The position numbers were made by a program, and so were the translations under genes. The notes under the pieces are model-generated. The model saw only the letters and a list, made by a program, of their open reading frames with translations, was not told the DNA's origin and did not search any database. Of a stretch of DNA of 64,000 bases, positions 8,559-18,046 are shown one piece after another (position 1 is the stretch's first letter; each line of letters begins with the position of its first letter). The DNA comes from JANNNF01 sp040385825 (lineage in GTDB: Bacteria > Pseudomonadota > Alphaproteobacteria > Rhodobacterales > Rhodobacteraceae), in the NCBI GenBank assembly GCA_040385825.1, contig JAZKGQ010000002.1, positions 186,001 through 250,000 of the forward strand, written 5' to 3'.

Positions 8559-10244
8559 ATGTCAGAGTCAGCAACGCTTGATCCCGTCACCCTTGCCGTC
8601 ATTCAGGCGGGTCTTCAGCAGGTCTGCGACGAGATGGACCTGACCTTCAGCCGCGCGGCCTTCAGCCCGGTGATTGCCGAGGCGAATGACCGGTCCGACG
8701 GCATCTATTCGGCGACGGATGGCAGTCTGATCGCCCAAGGGTCGATGGGTCTGCCGGTGTTCGTGGGCGTGATGCAGTTTTCCACCCGCACCATCATCAA
8801 CCGCATCGCCAGCGGCATCACGGCAGCGCCGGAACCCGGCGACATCTACATCGTCAACGATCCCTACCTTGGCGGCACGCATCTGATGGATGTGCGCTTT
8901 GCCATGCCGTTCTGGCGTGACGGGCGCATCTTCTGCTGGCTGTCGAACACCGGGCATTGGCCGGATACCGGCGGGGCGGTGCCGGGGGGGTTTTCGGCCA
9001 GTGCGATCAGCGCCGAACAGGAAGGGCTGCGCCTGCCGCCGGTCAAGCTGTTCAAGCGTGGCGTGATGGATGCGGAACTGTGGCAGGTGATCTGTTCCAA
9101 CATCCGTGTCAGCGAACAACGCATCGGCGATGTGCAGGCCCAAGCCGGGGCCTTGCTGGTGGGGGCGGACCGGCTGGCCGCGCTGCTGGACCGTTACGGC
9201 GACGGCGTGGTCAGCGAAGCGATTGCCGAGATGCGGGGGCTGGCCGCGCGGCAGATGCGGGCGATGATCGGGCTGATCCCGGAGGGCAGCTATATGGCAA
9301 GGGCGATGATCGACTCGGATGGGGTGGTCAATACGCCGCTGACCATTGCGCTGACCGTGACGAAAGGCGAGGGGCTGACGTTTGATTTCGCAGGCTCCAG
9401 CCCGCCCTGCATGGGGCCGATGAATTCAGTCCGGGCGACCACGTTGTCGTCGGTCTATCTGGCGATGCGGCATATCTTTCCCGATGTGCCGATGTCGGCG
9501 GGGGCGTTCGACCCATTGCAGGTGACGGGCATCGCGGGCACCTTCCTTGATGCGGCCTATCCGCGCCCGGTGTCGGGCTGCGCGGCGGAAGTCAGCCAGC
9601 GGATCGCCGAGGCGGTGTTTGCCGCCTTGGTGCAGGCCATTCCAACCCTTGTGACAGCCGCGCCTGCGGGCACGTCCGGCAACTTCGGTCTGGGTGGCCA
9701 TGACCCCGAACGCGACCGCGATTATGTGATGTACCAGATTTCCGGTGGCGGCTATGGCGGCAATGCGGGGCATGACGGGCTGTCGAACGGCTGTTCCACC
9801 ATCGGCATTTCCAAGGCCCCGCCGGTCGAGATCATGGAGCAGAATTTCCCCATCCTCTACCGTCGTTATGCCCTGCATGAAGGGTCGGGCGGGGCGGGGC
9901 AGCACCGGGGCGGTTTCGGGCTGGATTACGAGATCGAACTGCTGCGCGGTTCGGCGCGGGCGTCTTTCGTGATGGACCACGGCCGGTTCGGGCCGCAGGG
10001 CGCGCAGGGCGGGGCGGACGGGGCGGTGAACCGGGTCGAGGTGACGCGGGGTGGCGTGACCGAGGTGCCGCCGCACCTGTCCAAGGCGCAGGACATCGCC
10101 CTGCAACCGGGTGACAGGGTGCGGGTGCGCACACCGGGTGGCGGTGGCTATGGCGAGGCCGCCCGGCGCGATCCCGCCCTGGTGGCCGAGGATGTGCGTC
10201 TGGGCCGCTACAGCGCCGCAGATGCCGCCCGGCTGTGGGGTTGA
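8559..10244 (+). CDS. hyuB: Hydantoinase/oxoprolinase family protein, subunit B
   Basis: Partner subunit of HyuA, 561 residues. The start at 8559 has a strong AAGGAGG ribosome binding site seven bases upstream; a longer open frame to the left runs through repeat DNA and is rejected. Family motifs are LDPVTLAVIQAGLQQVCDEM at the start, EANDRSDGIYSATDGSLIAQ, DIYIVNDPYLGGTHLMDVR near residue 100, and GGGYGGNAGHDGLSNG in the C-terminal half. The final RVRTPGGGGYG is the usual HyuB terminus. HyuA and HyuB together hydrolyse a cyclic imide or amide with ATP (hydantoin, N-methylhydantoin or oxoproline class). It ends the liv-hyu cluster; a short 117-base spacer leads to corA. Confidence 0.93.
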   Translation: MSESATLDPVTLAVIQAGLQQVCDEMDLTFSRAAFSPVIAEANDRSDGIYSATDGSLIAQGSMGLPVFVGVMQFSTRTIINRIASGITAAPEPGDIYIVNDPYLGGTHLMDVRFAMPFWRDGRIFCWLSNTGHWPDTGGAVPGGFSASAISAEQEGLRLPPVKLFKRGVMDAELWQVICSNIRVSEQRIGDVQAQAGALLVGADRLAALLDRYGDGVVSEAIAEMRGLAARQMRAMIGLIPEGSYMARAMIDSDGVVNTPLTIALTVTKGEGLTFDFAGSSPPCMGPMNSVRATTLSSVYLAMRHIFPDVPMSAGAFDPLQVTGIAGTFLDAAYPRPVSGCAAEVSQRIAEAVFAALVQAIPTLVTAAPAGTSGNFGLGGHDPERDRDYVMYQISGGGYGGNAGHDGLSNGCSTIGISKAPPVEIMEQNFPILYRRYALHEGSGGAGQHRGGFGLDYEIELLRGSARASFVMDHGRFGPQGAQGGADGAVNRVEVTRGGVTEVPPHLSKAQDIALQPGDRVRVRTPGGGGYGEAARRDPALVAEDVRLGRYSAADAARLWG

Positions 10245-10361
10245 CTTGTGGCCGGCAGAATGGTCGTGCCACTGTGACAGGGGAAGCCGGAGGCAGGCCC
10301 CGGAACCTGTCGGCCCGGAACCTGTTGTCCTGAACCTGTCGTCCCAAAGCTGGAGGATCGC

Positions 10362-11327
10362 ATGACGCTGCTGGCCTATTACGAACATGACGGCGCCCTG
10401 CAATTGCTGCCCCCGGACGTGCCGCTGAGCCGGGCCGTCTGGATCGACCTGCTGCACCCGACCGCAGCCGAGTCCGAAGCGGTCTGCGCCCTTGGGGCGG
10501 AAGTGCCGACGCTGGAGGACATGCAGGAGATCGAGATTTCCAGCAGGCTCTACCGCGACGCCAACACCGATTACATGACCGTGGTTCTGACCGGCATCGC
10601 GCCGGACGGGCGCGAATTGTCATCGCCGGTGACGTTCATCCTGCAACAGCATCTGCTGGTCACGGTAAGGCATTATGAAAGTCGCCCGTTTGCAACCTAT
10701 CCCACCCGCGCGGGCAAGGTGGGGGCGGGCTGTGGCAATGCCAACCGGATCTTCCTGTCGCTGCTGGACGAGATCATCGGCCGGATCGCCGACCATCTGG
10801 AAGGCGTGGGACGGACGCTGGATCAGGTGGCCCGGTCGGTCTATGAACCCGTCCGCGCCAGACGGCGGCAGCAGACGCTGGAACATGCGCTGCGCCGGGT
10901 CGGGCGGTCGGGCGAGTTTCTGGGGATCATCCGGCTGGCCCTGCTGACGCTGAGCCGGGCGGTCGGGTTCTACAGCCACACCATGCGGGAACGGGTGGGC
11001 GACGAAGGGCTGAACCATGTGGTCAAGAACCTGTCGCGCGATCTGACCGAACTGGAGGTGCATACCGACTTTCTGTCGGGCCGGGTCGGGCTTGCGTCAG
11101 ACGCCACGCTTGGCATGATCAATCTGGAACAGAGCCAGACGGTGCGGATCGTGTCGGTGGTGGCGGTGCTGTTCGTGCCGCCGACCCTGATCGCCAGCAT
11201 CTACGGTATGAACTTTCGGGTGATGCCGGAACTGGATCAGGCCTGGGGCTATCCGGCGGCCCTGGGGTTGATGCTGGCCTCGGCGGTGATCGCCTGGGCC
11301 TGTTTCCGCTGGAAGGACTGGCTGTAG
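10362..11327 (+). CDS. corA: CorA family divalent cation transporter
   Basis: Inner-membrane Mg2+/Co2+ (or Zn2+, ZntB-like) channel of 321 residues, the normal CorA length. A large N-terminal cytoplasmic domain (DLLHPTAAESEAV, LEDMQEIEISSRLY) leads to a long helix and two C-terminal membrane segments. The first of these ends in the invariant GMN signature (YGMNFRVMPELDQAWGYP) near residue 286. The C-terminus ends in a basic-aromatic WKDWL, as in CorA. The preferred start follows GGAGG ten bases upstream. The 117 bases before it hold short AACCTGT-type direct repeats but no convincing Mg2+ riboswitch. Ion specificity cannot be decided from sequence. Confidence 0.92.
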   Translation: MTLLAYYEHDGALQLLPPDVPLSRAVWIDLLHPTAAESEAVCALGAEVPTLEDMQEIEISSRLYRDANTDYMTVVLTGIAPDGRELSSPVTFILQQHLLVTVRHYESRPFATYPTRAGKVGAGCGNANRIFLSLLDEIIGRIADHLEGVGRTLDQVARSVYEPVRARRRQQTLEHALRRVGRSGEFLGIIRLALLTLSRAVGFYSHTMRERVGDEGLNHVVKNLSRDLTELEVHTDFLSGRVGLASDATLGMINLEQSQTVRIVSVVAVLFVPPTLIASIYGMNFRVMPELDQAWGYPAALGLMLASAVIAWACFRWKDWL

Positions 11328-11337
11328 CGGCACGAAA

Positions 11338-11423
11338 GAGGGGGGTTTCACACCCCCCACGACAGATTTGCGACGCGCAAATCTGTCTCCCCCCGTGGGA
11401 TATTTTCGCACAGAGGATGAAAA
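11338..11423 (+). repeat. Family C 3'-element: hairpins plus GGATATTT tail, after corA
   Basis: Immediately after corA come a GGGGGG-TTTCACA-CCCCCC hairpin, a perfect 12-bp stem (11361-11372 with 11376-11387, loop ACG), and then GTGGGATATTTTCGCACAG followed by AGGATGAAA. The same layout recurs at 40774-40840, 40978-41051 and, in part, 51116-51170. The hairpins may terminate corA transcription; the conserved tail is unexplained. Confidence 0.75.
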
Positions 11424-11434
11424 TTTTAGATAAA

Positions 11435-11478
11435 TTGGCGGGGTTTTCAGGTTGGCGGGGTTTTCAGGCCCCGCCAAT
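11435..11478 (-). terminator. Probable terminator of the RND operon with 17-bp tandem repeat
   Basis: TTGGCGGGGTTTTCAGG is repeated twice back to back (11435-11451 and 11452-11468) and is followed by CCCCGCC. Read on the minus strand after the RND gene stop this gives GGCGGGG-CCTGAAAA-CCCCGCC, a 7-bp perfect stem. There is no strong T-tract, so termination efficiency is uncertain. Confidence 0.5.
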
Positions 11479-11479
11479 C

Positions 11480-14400
11480 CTATTCTGCCACATGCAGCGT
11501 GGTCGGGCCACTGGCGCGGCGGGTGCCGAGGGTGTCTTCCACCGCGCCAAGCCGGGCTTGCAGCAGGGCCAGGTTTTCCGACCCGCGTGCGATGCGTTCT
11601 GCCAGAACCTCGGCCTCGGGGGCTTCGGCTTCGGTTTCCTTCTTGCCGACAAGGCCGCCGAACATTCTGGCCATCAGGTTGCTGAGGTCATCCATGATCA
11701 GGAAGAACGACGGCACGATGACAAGGCTGAGCACGGTCGACACGATGATGCCGCCGATCACGGCTGTCGCCATCGGCGCGCGGAACGACCCGCCTTCGCC
11801 CACCCCGAGCGCCGAGGGCAACATGCCCGCCGACATGGCGATGGAGGTCATCACGATGGGCCGCGCGCGTTTGTGCCCGGCCTCCATCACGGCGGCAAAG
11901 CGGGTCATGCCCTGCACCCGCATCTCGATGGCAAAGTCGATCAGCAGGATGGCGTTCTTGGTGACAATCCCCATCAGCATCAGAATGCCGATCAAGACCG
12001 GCATCGACAGGGCCGAATTGGTCAGGATCAGCGCCGCCGCCACGCCGCCGATGGCAAGCGGCAGCGAGAACAGGATGGTGAAGGGCTGGATCACCGACCC
12101 GAACAGCAGGATCAGCACCGTCAGCACCAGCATCAGGCCCATGATCATGGCGTTGCCAAAGCTGGCCATCAACTCGTTCTGCACCTCGGCATCGCCGGAT
12201 TCCTCGACCCGCACCGAGGCGGGCAGCGTGGTTTCCGCCACGATTTCCTTGTAGCGCGCCGTCGCCGTACCAAGCGCCACCCCAAGCGGCAGGTTGGCGC
12301 CGATGGTGGCGCGGCGTTCGCGGTTGTAGCGTTCGACCAAGGCCGGGCCTTCGGCGATGGTGATGTCGGCCACCGCCGACAGCGGCACCGAGGCGCCGCT
12401 GGGGCTCGTGATCTTCAGCGCCGCGATCCGGTTCAGGTCGGACCTTGTGCTTGCGTTCAGTTGCACCCGCACCGGGATCAGGCGGTTGTCGATCGACAGT
12501 TTGGCAAGGGCCGCGTCCACATCGCCGATCGTCGCCACCCGCACCACCGAGGCGATATCTTGCGTGGTGATGCCCAGACGGGCGGCTTCATCCGCGCGCG
12601 GCGTGATCTGGATTTCCGGGCGGGGCAACGCGCCTTCGGAGGCCACGTTGGCCAGCAGCGGATCGGCGGCCAGCTTGGCCTCCAGTGCGGCGACGGCGGT
12701 GTTCAGGTCGGCCTCGTTGTCGGACAGGATGGAAAAGCTGATGTCGCGCTCGCCCCGGTCGTTCAGCTTGAAGGCGCGGATGTCGGGGATCGTGGTCAGG
12801 CGCTGGAAAATCTCGGATTCCACCTCGTTCTGCGGGCGGGCACGTCCCTTGTTTTCGACCTGCGGCACCCATTGCCCGACCAGCGGCAGTCGGCTGGCGA
12901 TCTGCGAGAGCTTCAGCAGCAGCGAATGGTCCAGCTTGTACAGCAGCACCGTCACCGAAGCCCTGCGGATATCGCGGTCGCCGGTGGGCGACGACCCGCC
13001 AAGCACGAAGACGTTTTCAACGCCTTCGACGCCCGTGATGGTGTCGACCATGGACTGGGTGGTGCGGTCGGTTTCTTCCAGCGTGGTGCCGGGGGGCAGT
13101 TCCACCGAAATGGCGATGCGGCTGACATCTTCGGGCGGGATGAAGCTGCCGGGCACCTGCAGCATGTAATAGACCGACACGATCAGAATGCCGATGGCCC
13201 CGACCAGCGTGACATAGCGCGCCGGAAAGCGGAAGCTGCGGGGGCGGAACAACCCGCCGATCCATGGCAGACCCTTCAGAACGTTCAGCAGCCACAGCGG
13301 ATTGGGCAGCCGGATGCCGCCCGCCGCCGTGGTACGCACGATCCACAGATAGCCGCGCATGATGGGGCCGTCCTCGGAATGCTTTTCCTCGGCGTCTTTC
13401 GCGCTCATCAGATAGGCGGCCATCATCGGCGTGATCAGACGGGCGACCAGCAGCGAAAACAGCACGGCAATGGCGACGGTCAGGCCGAATTGCCGGAAAT
13501 ACTGCCCCGGAATGCCCGGCATGAAGGACACCGGCACGAACACCGCCACGATGGTAAAGGTGGTGGCGATGACGGCAAGGCCGATCTCGTCGGCAGCCTC
13601 GATCGACGCGCGGTAGGGCGTCTTGCCCATGCGGATATGGCGGGCGATGTTCTCGATCTCGACAATCGCATCGTCCACCAGAATTCCGGTGGCCAGCGTG
13701 ATGGCAAGGAACGATACCAGGTTCAGCGAGAAGCCCAGAAGGTCCATGATCCAGAAGGTGGGGATCGCCGACAGGGGCAGGGCGACGGCGGTGATCAGGG
13801 TGGCGCGCCAGTTCTTGAGGAAGGCGAACACCACCAGAATGGCCAGGATCGCGCCTTCCAGCAGGGTGGACAGCGCGGCCTCATAGTTGCCGTAGGTGTA
13901 AAAGACGGTTTCATCGACAAGGCTGATGCCCACATCGGGATAGGCGCTGCGGATGGTGTCAAGCTGCGCGTTGACCACCTCGGCCACCGACACTTCGGAT
14001 GCGCCCTTGGCGCGGAACACGGCAAAGGTCACCACCTGTTTGCCGTTCAGACGGCTGAAGGACCGCAGTTCCTCGAACGTGTCGATCACCTCGCCCAGAT
14101 CGGACAGGCGCACCTTCTGGCCCGAGGGCAGCGAGATGGTGGTGGCCGCCAGATTTGCCACAGTCGAGGCATCGCCAAGCGTGCGGATCGCCTGTTCGCC
14201 CGCCCCGATTTCCGACCGGCCGGCACCCAGATCGGTGTTGGTCGCGCGCAGTTGCGCGTTGACCGCAGCGGCTGTGACGCCATGGCTGCCCAGTTTGACC
14301 GGGTCCAGTTCCACCCGGATCTCGCGGTTTGCGCCGCCGTAGCGGTCGATGCGGCCCACGCCGGGCTTGCCTTGCAGGGCGCGCTTGATCTTGTCATCGA

Positions 14401-14869
14401 CGAACCACGACAGTTCTTCGATGGTCATGTCGGGGGCCGAGGCCGCGAAGGTCATGATCGCCTGACCCTCGACATCGATCCGCGTCACCACCGGGGCCTC
14501 GATGTCGCCGGGCAGATCGCCGCGGATCTGGTCGATGGCATCCTTGGTGTCGGACACCGCCTTGTCGGTGGGCACATCCATGCGGAATTCGACTGCGGTG
14601 GTCGACACGCCATCGGTGACGGTCGAGGTCACGTTCTTGACCCCGGTGACGCCTGCCACGGCATCCTCGATTTCCTTGGTAACTTGCGTTTCCATTTCCG
14701 CCGGGGCGGCGCCCGGCTGGGCCACGGTGATGGCGACCAGCGGCACGTCGATGTTGGGAAAGCGGGTGATCGGCAGGGCGTTGAAACTTTGCCAGCCAAG
14801 CAGCAGCAGCATGAAGAACCCCAGCAAGGGCGCAATGGGGTTGCGGATGGACCAGGCGGAAAAGTTCAT
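11480..14869 (-). CDS. RND family efflux transporter, inner-membrane permease
   Basis: Proton-driven multidrug efflux pump of the AcrB/MexB (HAE) superfamily, 1129 residues, somewhat longer than the usual 1030-1060. The start MNFSAWSIRNPI at 14869 is chosen because the region upstream is the end of the adaptor gene. N-terminal membrane segment LLGFFMLLLLGW is followed by the RND repeat PNIDVPLVAITVAQPGAAPAE. The TM4 charged pair is in DDAIVEIENIARH, and a second repeat carries AIGGVAAALILTN and MPVLIGILMLMGIVTKNAI. The C-terminal tail is long, charged and partly coiled coil. It lies 10 bases after the adaptor gene, under tetR. No outer-membrane factor gene is present here. Confidence 0.93.
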   Translation of the reverse strand: MNFSAWSIRNPIAPLLGFFMLLLLGWQSFNALPITRFPNIDVPLVAITVAQPGAAPAEMETQVTKEIEDAVAGVTGVKNVTSTVTDGVSTTAVEFRMDVPTDKAVSDTKDAIDQIRGDLPGDIEAPVVTRIDVEGQAIMTFAASAPDMTIEELSWFVDDKIKRALQGKPGVGRIDRYGGANREIRVELDPVKLGSHGVTAAAVNAQLRATNTDLGAGRSEIGAGEQAIRTLGDASTVANLAATTISLPSGQKVRLSDLGEVIDTFEELRSFSRLNGKQVVTFAVFRAKGASEVSVAEVVNAQLDTIRSAYPDVGISLVDETVFYTYGNYEAALSTLLEGAILAILVVFAFLKNWRATLITAVALPLSAIPTFWIMDLLGFSLNLVSFLAITLATGILVDDAIVEIENIARHIRMGKTPYRASIEAADEIGLAVIATTFTIVAVFVPVSFMPGIPGQYFRQFGLTVAIAVLFSLLVARLITPMMAAYLMSAKDAEEKHSEDGPIMRGYLWIVRTTAAGGIRLPNPLWLLNVLKGLPWIGGLFRPRSFRFPARYVTLVGAIGILIVSVYYMLQVPGSFIPPEDVSRIAISVELPPGTTLEETDRTTQSMVDTITGVEGVENVFVLGGSSPTGDRDIRRASVTVLLYKLDHSLLLKLSQIASRLPLVGQWVPQVENKGRARPQNEVESEIFQRLTTIPDIRAFKLNDRGERDISFSILSDNEADLNTAVAALEAKLAADPLLANVASEGALPRPEIQITPRADEAARLGITTQDIASVVRVATIGDVDAALAKLSIDNRLIPVRVQLNASTRSDLNRIAALKITSPSGASVPLSAVADITIAEGPALVERYNRERRATIGANLPLGVALGTATARYKEIVAETTLPASVRVEESGDAEVQNELMASFGNAMIMGLMLVLTVLILLFGSVIQPFTILFSLPLAIGGVAAALILTNSALSMPVLIGILMLMGIVTKNAILLIDFAIEMRVQGMTRFAAVMEAGHKRARPIVMTSIAMSAGMLPSALGVGEGGSFRAPMATAVIGGIIVSTVLSLVIVPSFFLIMDDLSNLMARMFGGLVGKKETEAEAPEAEVLAERIARGSENLALLQARLGAVEDTLGTRRASGPTTLHVAE

Positions 14870-14879
14870 CGGGGCGCCC

Positions 14880-16079
14880 TCAGTTGCTGCCGCTGTCCGG
14901 GCCAGTTGTGGCCGGGATCGGGTTGATCTTGTCGCCCGGCCGCACGAACGACCCGGCCTTGGTGACAACGGTGTCGCCGGCCGCAATGCCCGACAGGATT
15001 TCCACCAGCCCGCCATCGCGGATGCCGGTGGTCACCGGCACCCGTTCCACCGTGCCTTGCCTGACCCGCATCACGGTCGCCCCTTCGGCAGAGGCCCCGA
15101 CCGCCGTCACCGGCACGGCCAGCGTGTCACGCGTCACGACCAGAATTTCGGCATCGACAAACATGCCAGAGCGCAGCTTTTCCGGCGCATCCAGCGTGAT
15201 GCGGGCGCGGCCCAGCCGGGTGGTGGCGTCGATGGTCGGTTCCACCAGCCGCACGGTGCCGGTCAGGGCCTCGGTCAGGCCAACCGCATGCAAGGCGGCC
15301 TTCTGGCCGCTTGCCACGCGCAAAAGATCACCCTCGGCCACATCGGCGCGCAGTTCCAGCGCGCCATCGCGCACCAGCACGAACATCGGGGTCGCGGTTG
15401 CCGAGGCCACCGCCCCAAGGGTGGCATTGCGTTCCACAACCTCGCCCGCATAGGGGGCCTTCACATCGGTCCGGGTCAGTTGCAATTCGACATTGGCCAG
15501 CTGCGCCTCGGACAGGGCCAGTTGCGCGCGGGCGGCCTCCAGCGACTGTACCGCGACCGACACGCGGGCGGCGGCAGACACGGCATTGGCCGATGCCGTA
15601 TCGGACGCGGCCTGCGAGGCCGACCCCTGCGCCTGCAACTTGGCGGTACGGTCGGCAACGCGCTGTGCCTCGGCGGCGGAACTTTGGGCCTCCAGCAACT
15701 GGGCTTCGGCCTGTGCGATGGTGGCGCGGGACGCGGCGCGCGACGCGATGCTTTGCGCCTTTTGCAGATCCAGCGTCGAGGCCGACAGCCGCGCCAGCAC
15801 TTGCCCCGCCGCAACCCGGTCGCCCACTTCGGCCAGCAGCGCCTCGATGGGCTGGCCTTCGATCAGGGGTTGCACCTGCACCGATTCCACCGGGCCGACA
15901 AGGCCTGTGGCGATCACCCGGTCGGTCAGGCTTTGCAGGCCCACGGTCGACACGGTGATGGCGGGCAGGCTGGGCGTGGTGACGGCGGGTTCGGTGGCGG
16001 CAGTCGCCTCAGACTGTGCCAGGGCAGGGGCGGCAAAGCCGAAGGCCGCCGTGATCAGAAGAAATGGTGTCAATCGCAT
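14880..16079 (-). CDS. RND efflux periplasmic adaptor subunit (HlyD/MFP family)
   Basis: Membrane fusion protein of 399 residues linking the RND pump to an outer-membrane channel. The start at 16079 gives a clean signal peptide (MRLTPFLLITAAFGFAAPALA). Features in order are a barrel-sandwich half-motif (VQVQPLIEGQPIEALLAEVGDRV), an Ala/Gln-rich alpha-helical hairpin of about 100 residues (~110-210), the second lipoyl half (TRTDVKAPYAGEVVERNATLG), a beta-barrel, and a membrane-proximal domain ending in VVTKAGSFVRPGDKINP. It lies between tetR (7-base gap) and the RND permease (10-base gap) on the minus strand, forming one operon. Confidence 0.92.
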   Translation of the reverse strand: MRLTPFLLITAAFGFAAPALAQSEATAATEPAVTTPSLPAITVSTVGLQSLTDRVIATGLVGPVESVQVQPLIEGQPIEALLAEVGDRVAAGQVLARLSASTLDLQKAQSIASRAASRATIAQAEAQLLEAQSSAAEAQRVADRTAKLQAQGSASQAASDTASANAVSAAARVSVAVQSLEAARAQLALSEAQLANVELQLTRTDVKAPYAGEVVERNATLGAVASATATPMFVLVRDGALELRADVAEGDLLRVASGQKAALHAVGLTEALTGTVRLVEPTIDATTRLGRARITLDAPEKLRSGMFVDAEILVVTRDTLAVPVTAVGASAEGATVMRVRQGTVERVPVTTGIRDGGLVEILSGIAAGDTVVTKAGSFVRPGDKINPIPATTGPDSGSN

Positions 16080-16086
16080 GGTCGGT

Positions 16087-16725
16087 TCAGCCTTTAACTG
16101 CATCAGCAGAGATGTCGTCGAGTGTGCGTTCAATCGTGCGCAAGACCAATTGGGTCAAAGCGTCGCTGGTGGGGTCGGTCGGGTTGTGCCGCATGGCGCT
16201 GGCCTTGAAAAGCATCACGATCAGGGCGGCATGCGCGCCGTATCGTTGTGCGGCATCGGCGGGGGTGCGGCGGGTGGCGCGGGCGAAAACGGCAGTCAGG
16301 TGCTGCGACACCACCGCCTCCATCTGGCTGGCGGCGGCACCGATTTCGGGTTTGCGCAGGGCGGCGGCGGTGATCTCGGCCCACAGCTTGCCATCCTCGA
16401 CGCAGTCTTCCTCCAGCACCCGGTCGCGGATGGTCTGGCGCAGGCCCAGCATCGGGTCGGGGTGGGTGTGGATCTTGGCAAAGTCCTGCTCGATGTCATG
16501 CAGGTCGAGGCCGACCATCCCGGCCACGATCGCGGCCTTTGACGGGAAGTAGCGGTAGAAATTGCCGACGCTCATCCCCGCCGCGCGGGCCAGATCCTGC
16601 ATCGAGGCCCCGTCAAAGCCCTTGTCGGCAAACACCGGGCGCAACAGGGCAAGGATCGCCGTGCCCCGGTCTTCGCTGGCCGTGCTGACGGATTGGGCTG
16701 TGGCGAACGCGGAAAGGGTCGACAT
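16087..16725 (-). CDS. TetR/AcrR family transcriptional regulator
   Basis: DNA-binding repressor of 212 residues, first gene of the efflux operon. The helix-turn-helix is in the N-terminal third: LARAAGMSVGNFYRYFPSKA is the classical TetR recognition segment. The C-terminal ligand domain is variable, as usual. An in-frame ATG at 16755 would add ten residues, but it falls inside the palindromic operator at 16746-16761. The start at 16725 leaves the operator in the promoter, so I prefer it. It probably represses its own operon and is released by a pump substrate, as in AcrR-type systems (inference from family and layout). Confidence 0.9.
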   Translation of the reverse strand: MSTLSAFATAQSVSTASEDRGTAILALLRPVFADKGFDGASMQDLARAAGMSVGNFYRYFPSKAAIVAGMVGLDLHDIEQDFAKIHTHPDPMLGLRQTIRDRVLEEDCVEDGKLWAEITAAALRKPEIGAAASQMEAVVSQHLTAVFARATRRTPADAAQRYGAHAALIVMLFKASAMRHNPTDPTSDALTQLVLRTIERTLDDISADAVKG

Positions 16726-16745
16726 TTTTTGCTGCTTTGCGGCAA

Positions 16746-16761
16746 GAATGAACATTCATTC
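16746..16761. promoter_or_regulatory. Putative TetR operator of the efflux operon
   Basis: GAATGAA-CA-TTCATTC is a perfect 7-bp inverted repeat with a two-base spacer, 20 bases upstream of the preferred tetR start. Size and position fit a TetR-family self-operator. The intergenic region up to tgt (start 16911) has no second copy. Confidence 0.65.
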
Positions 16762-16910
16762 GCATGACGTAGACAGCTTCACGTAAACGTCAAGCCAATT
16801 CTGGAAAAATCGAACCGATTGGTTCAGATTTCACGCAGCAGTCCTGCGCCCCCCTTGGCTTTTGCGCAGGTTTCGCGCAAAGCGGAGGCGCGCAGATGCA
16901 GGAGCAGACA

Positions 16911-18041
16911 ATGGCCACCGGGTTTGGATTCACACGTGTTGCCACCGATGGCCGCGCCCGCAGCGGGGTGATTTCCACCCCGCGCGGCGATATCCGCACA
17001 CCGGCCTTCATGCCGGTGGGCACGGCGGCGACGGTGAAGGCGATGCTGCCGGGGTCGGTACGGGCCACGGGGGCCGACATCCTGCTGGGCAACACCTATC
17101 ATCTGATGCTGCGCCCGACGGCGGAACGGATTGCGGCGCTTGGCGGCTTGCACCGCTTCATGAACTGGGACCGCCCCATCCTGACCGATTCCGGCGGCTT
17201 TCAGGTGATGAGCCTGACCGGCCTGCGCAAGCTGACCGAAGAAGGGGTCAAGTTTTCAAGCCACATCGACGGGTCCAAACACATGCTGTCGCCCGAACGC
17301 AGCATGGAGATTCAGAAACTGCTGGGGTCGGACATCGTGATGTGTTTCGACGAATGCCCCGCCTTGCCCGCCACCGATGCGCAGGTCGCCAAGTCGATGG
17401 TGCTGTCGATGCGGTGGGCGCAGCGGTCGCGCGATGCCTTTGGCGACAGGCCGGGCCATGCGCTGTTCGGCATCATGCAGGGCGGCGTGACCCGCGATCT
17501 GCGCGAGGAATCGGCGACAGCGCTGAAGGCCATCGGGTTTGACGGCTATGCCGTGGGCGGCCTTGCGGTGGGTGAGGGGCAAGAGGCGATGTTCGGCGTG
17601 CTGAACTATGCGCCGGGGTTTCTGCCGGAGGACAAGCCGCGCTATCTGATGGGGGTGGGCAAGCCGGATGACATCGTGGGTGCTGTGGAACGCGGCATCG
17701 ACATGATGGATTGCGTGCTGCCATCCCGGTCCGGTCGGACGGGGCAGGCCTTTACCCGCCACGGCGTGGTGAACATCAAGAACGCCCGCCACATCGACGA
17801 CCCCCGCCCGCTGGACGAGTCCTGTGCCTGCCCCTGCTGCCAGGGCTACAGCCGGGCCTATCTGAACCATGTGTTCCGCAGTCAGGAAATCATCGCCTCG
17901 ATGCTGATGACTTGGCACAATCTGCATTACTTTCAGGAACTGATGCAGGGCTTGCGCGACGCGATTGCCGCCGGGCGTCTGGCGGCGTTCGTCGCCGATT
18001 TCCATGCGGGCCGCGCCAACGGGGACATCGACCCGCTGTAG
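16911..18041 (+). CDS. tgt: Queuine tRNA-ribosyltransferase (Tgt)
   Basis: Exchanges guanine 34 for preQ1 in tRNAs with GUN anticodons, a late step of queuosine synthesis; 376 residues. The start at 16911 is chosen because AGGAG lies eight bases upstream; an ATG at 16896 is also in frame. Family landmarks are TPAFMPVGTAATVK, GNTYHLMLRP, the substrate-binding DSGGFQVMSL, GIMQGGV, the catalytic Asp region GIDMMDCVLPSRSGRTG and the zinc site CACPCC plus a downstream His (C-x-C-x2-C-x-H arrangement). All key residues are present. Upstream is the divergent tetR; downstream is a 32-bp tandem repeat. Confidence 0.96.
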   Translation: MATGFGFTRVATDGRARSGVISTPRGDIRTPAFMPVGTAATVKAMLPGSVRATGADILLGNTYHLMLRPTAERIAALGGLHRFMNWDRPILTDSGGFQVMSLTGLRKLTEEGVKFSSHIDGSKHMLSPERSMEIQKLLGSDIVMCFDECPALPATDAQVAKSMVLSMRWAQRSRDAFGDRPGHALFGIMQGGVTRDLREESATALKAIGFDGYAVGGLAVGEGQEAMFGVLNYAPGFLPEDKPRYLMGVGKPDDIVGAVERGIDMMDCVLPSRSGRTGQAFTRHGVVNIKNARHIDDPRPLDESCACPCCQGYSRAYLNHVFRSQEIIASMLMTWHNLHYFQELMQGLRDAIAAGRLAAFVADFHAGRANGDIDPL

Positions 18042-18046
18042 CCCCT

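Noticed and set aside
10245..10361. Mg2+ riboswitch before corA
   Set aside because: Only short AACCTGT-type direct repeats are seen; I could not build a ykoK- or M-box-like fold.
11417..14926. A plus-strand open frame of more than 1100 codons
   Set aside because: It lies exactly opposite the RND pump gene, is extremely rich in His, Arg, Gly and Gln, and has no recognisable domain; it is an artefact of high-GC codon bias in the real gene.
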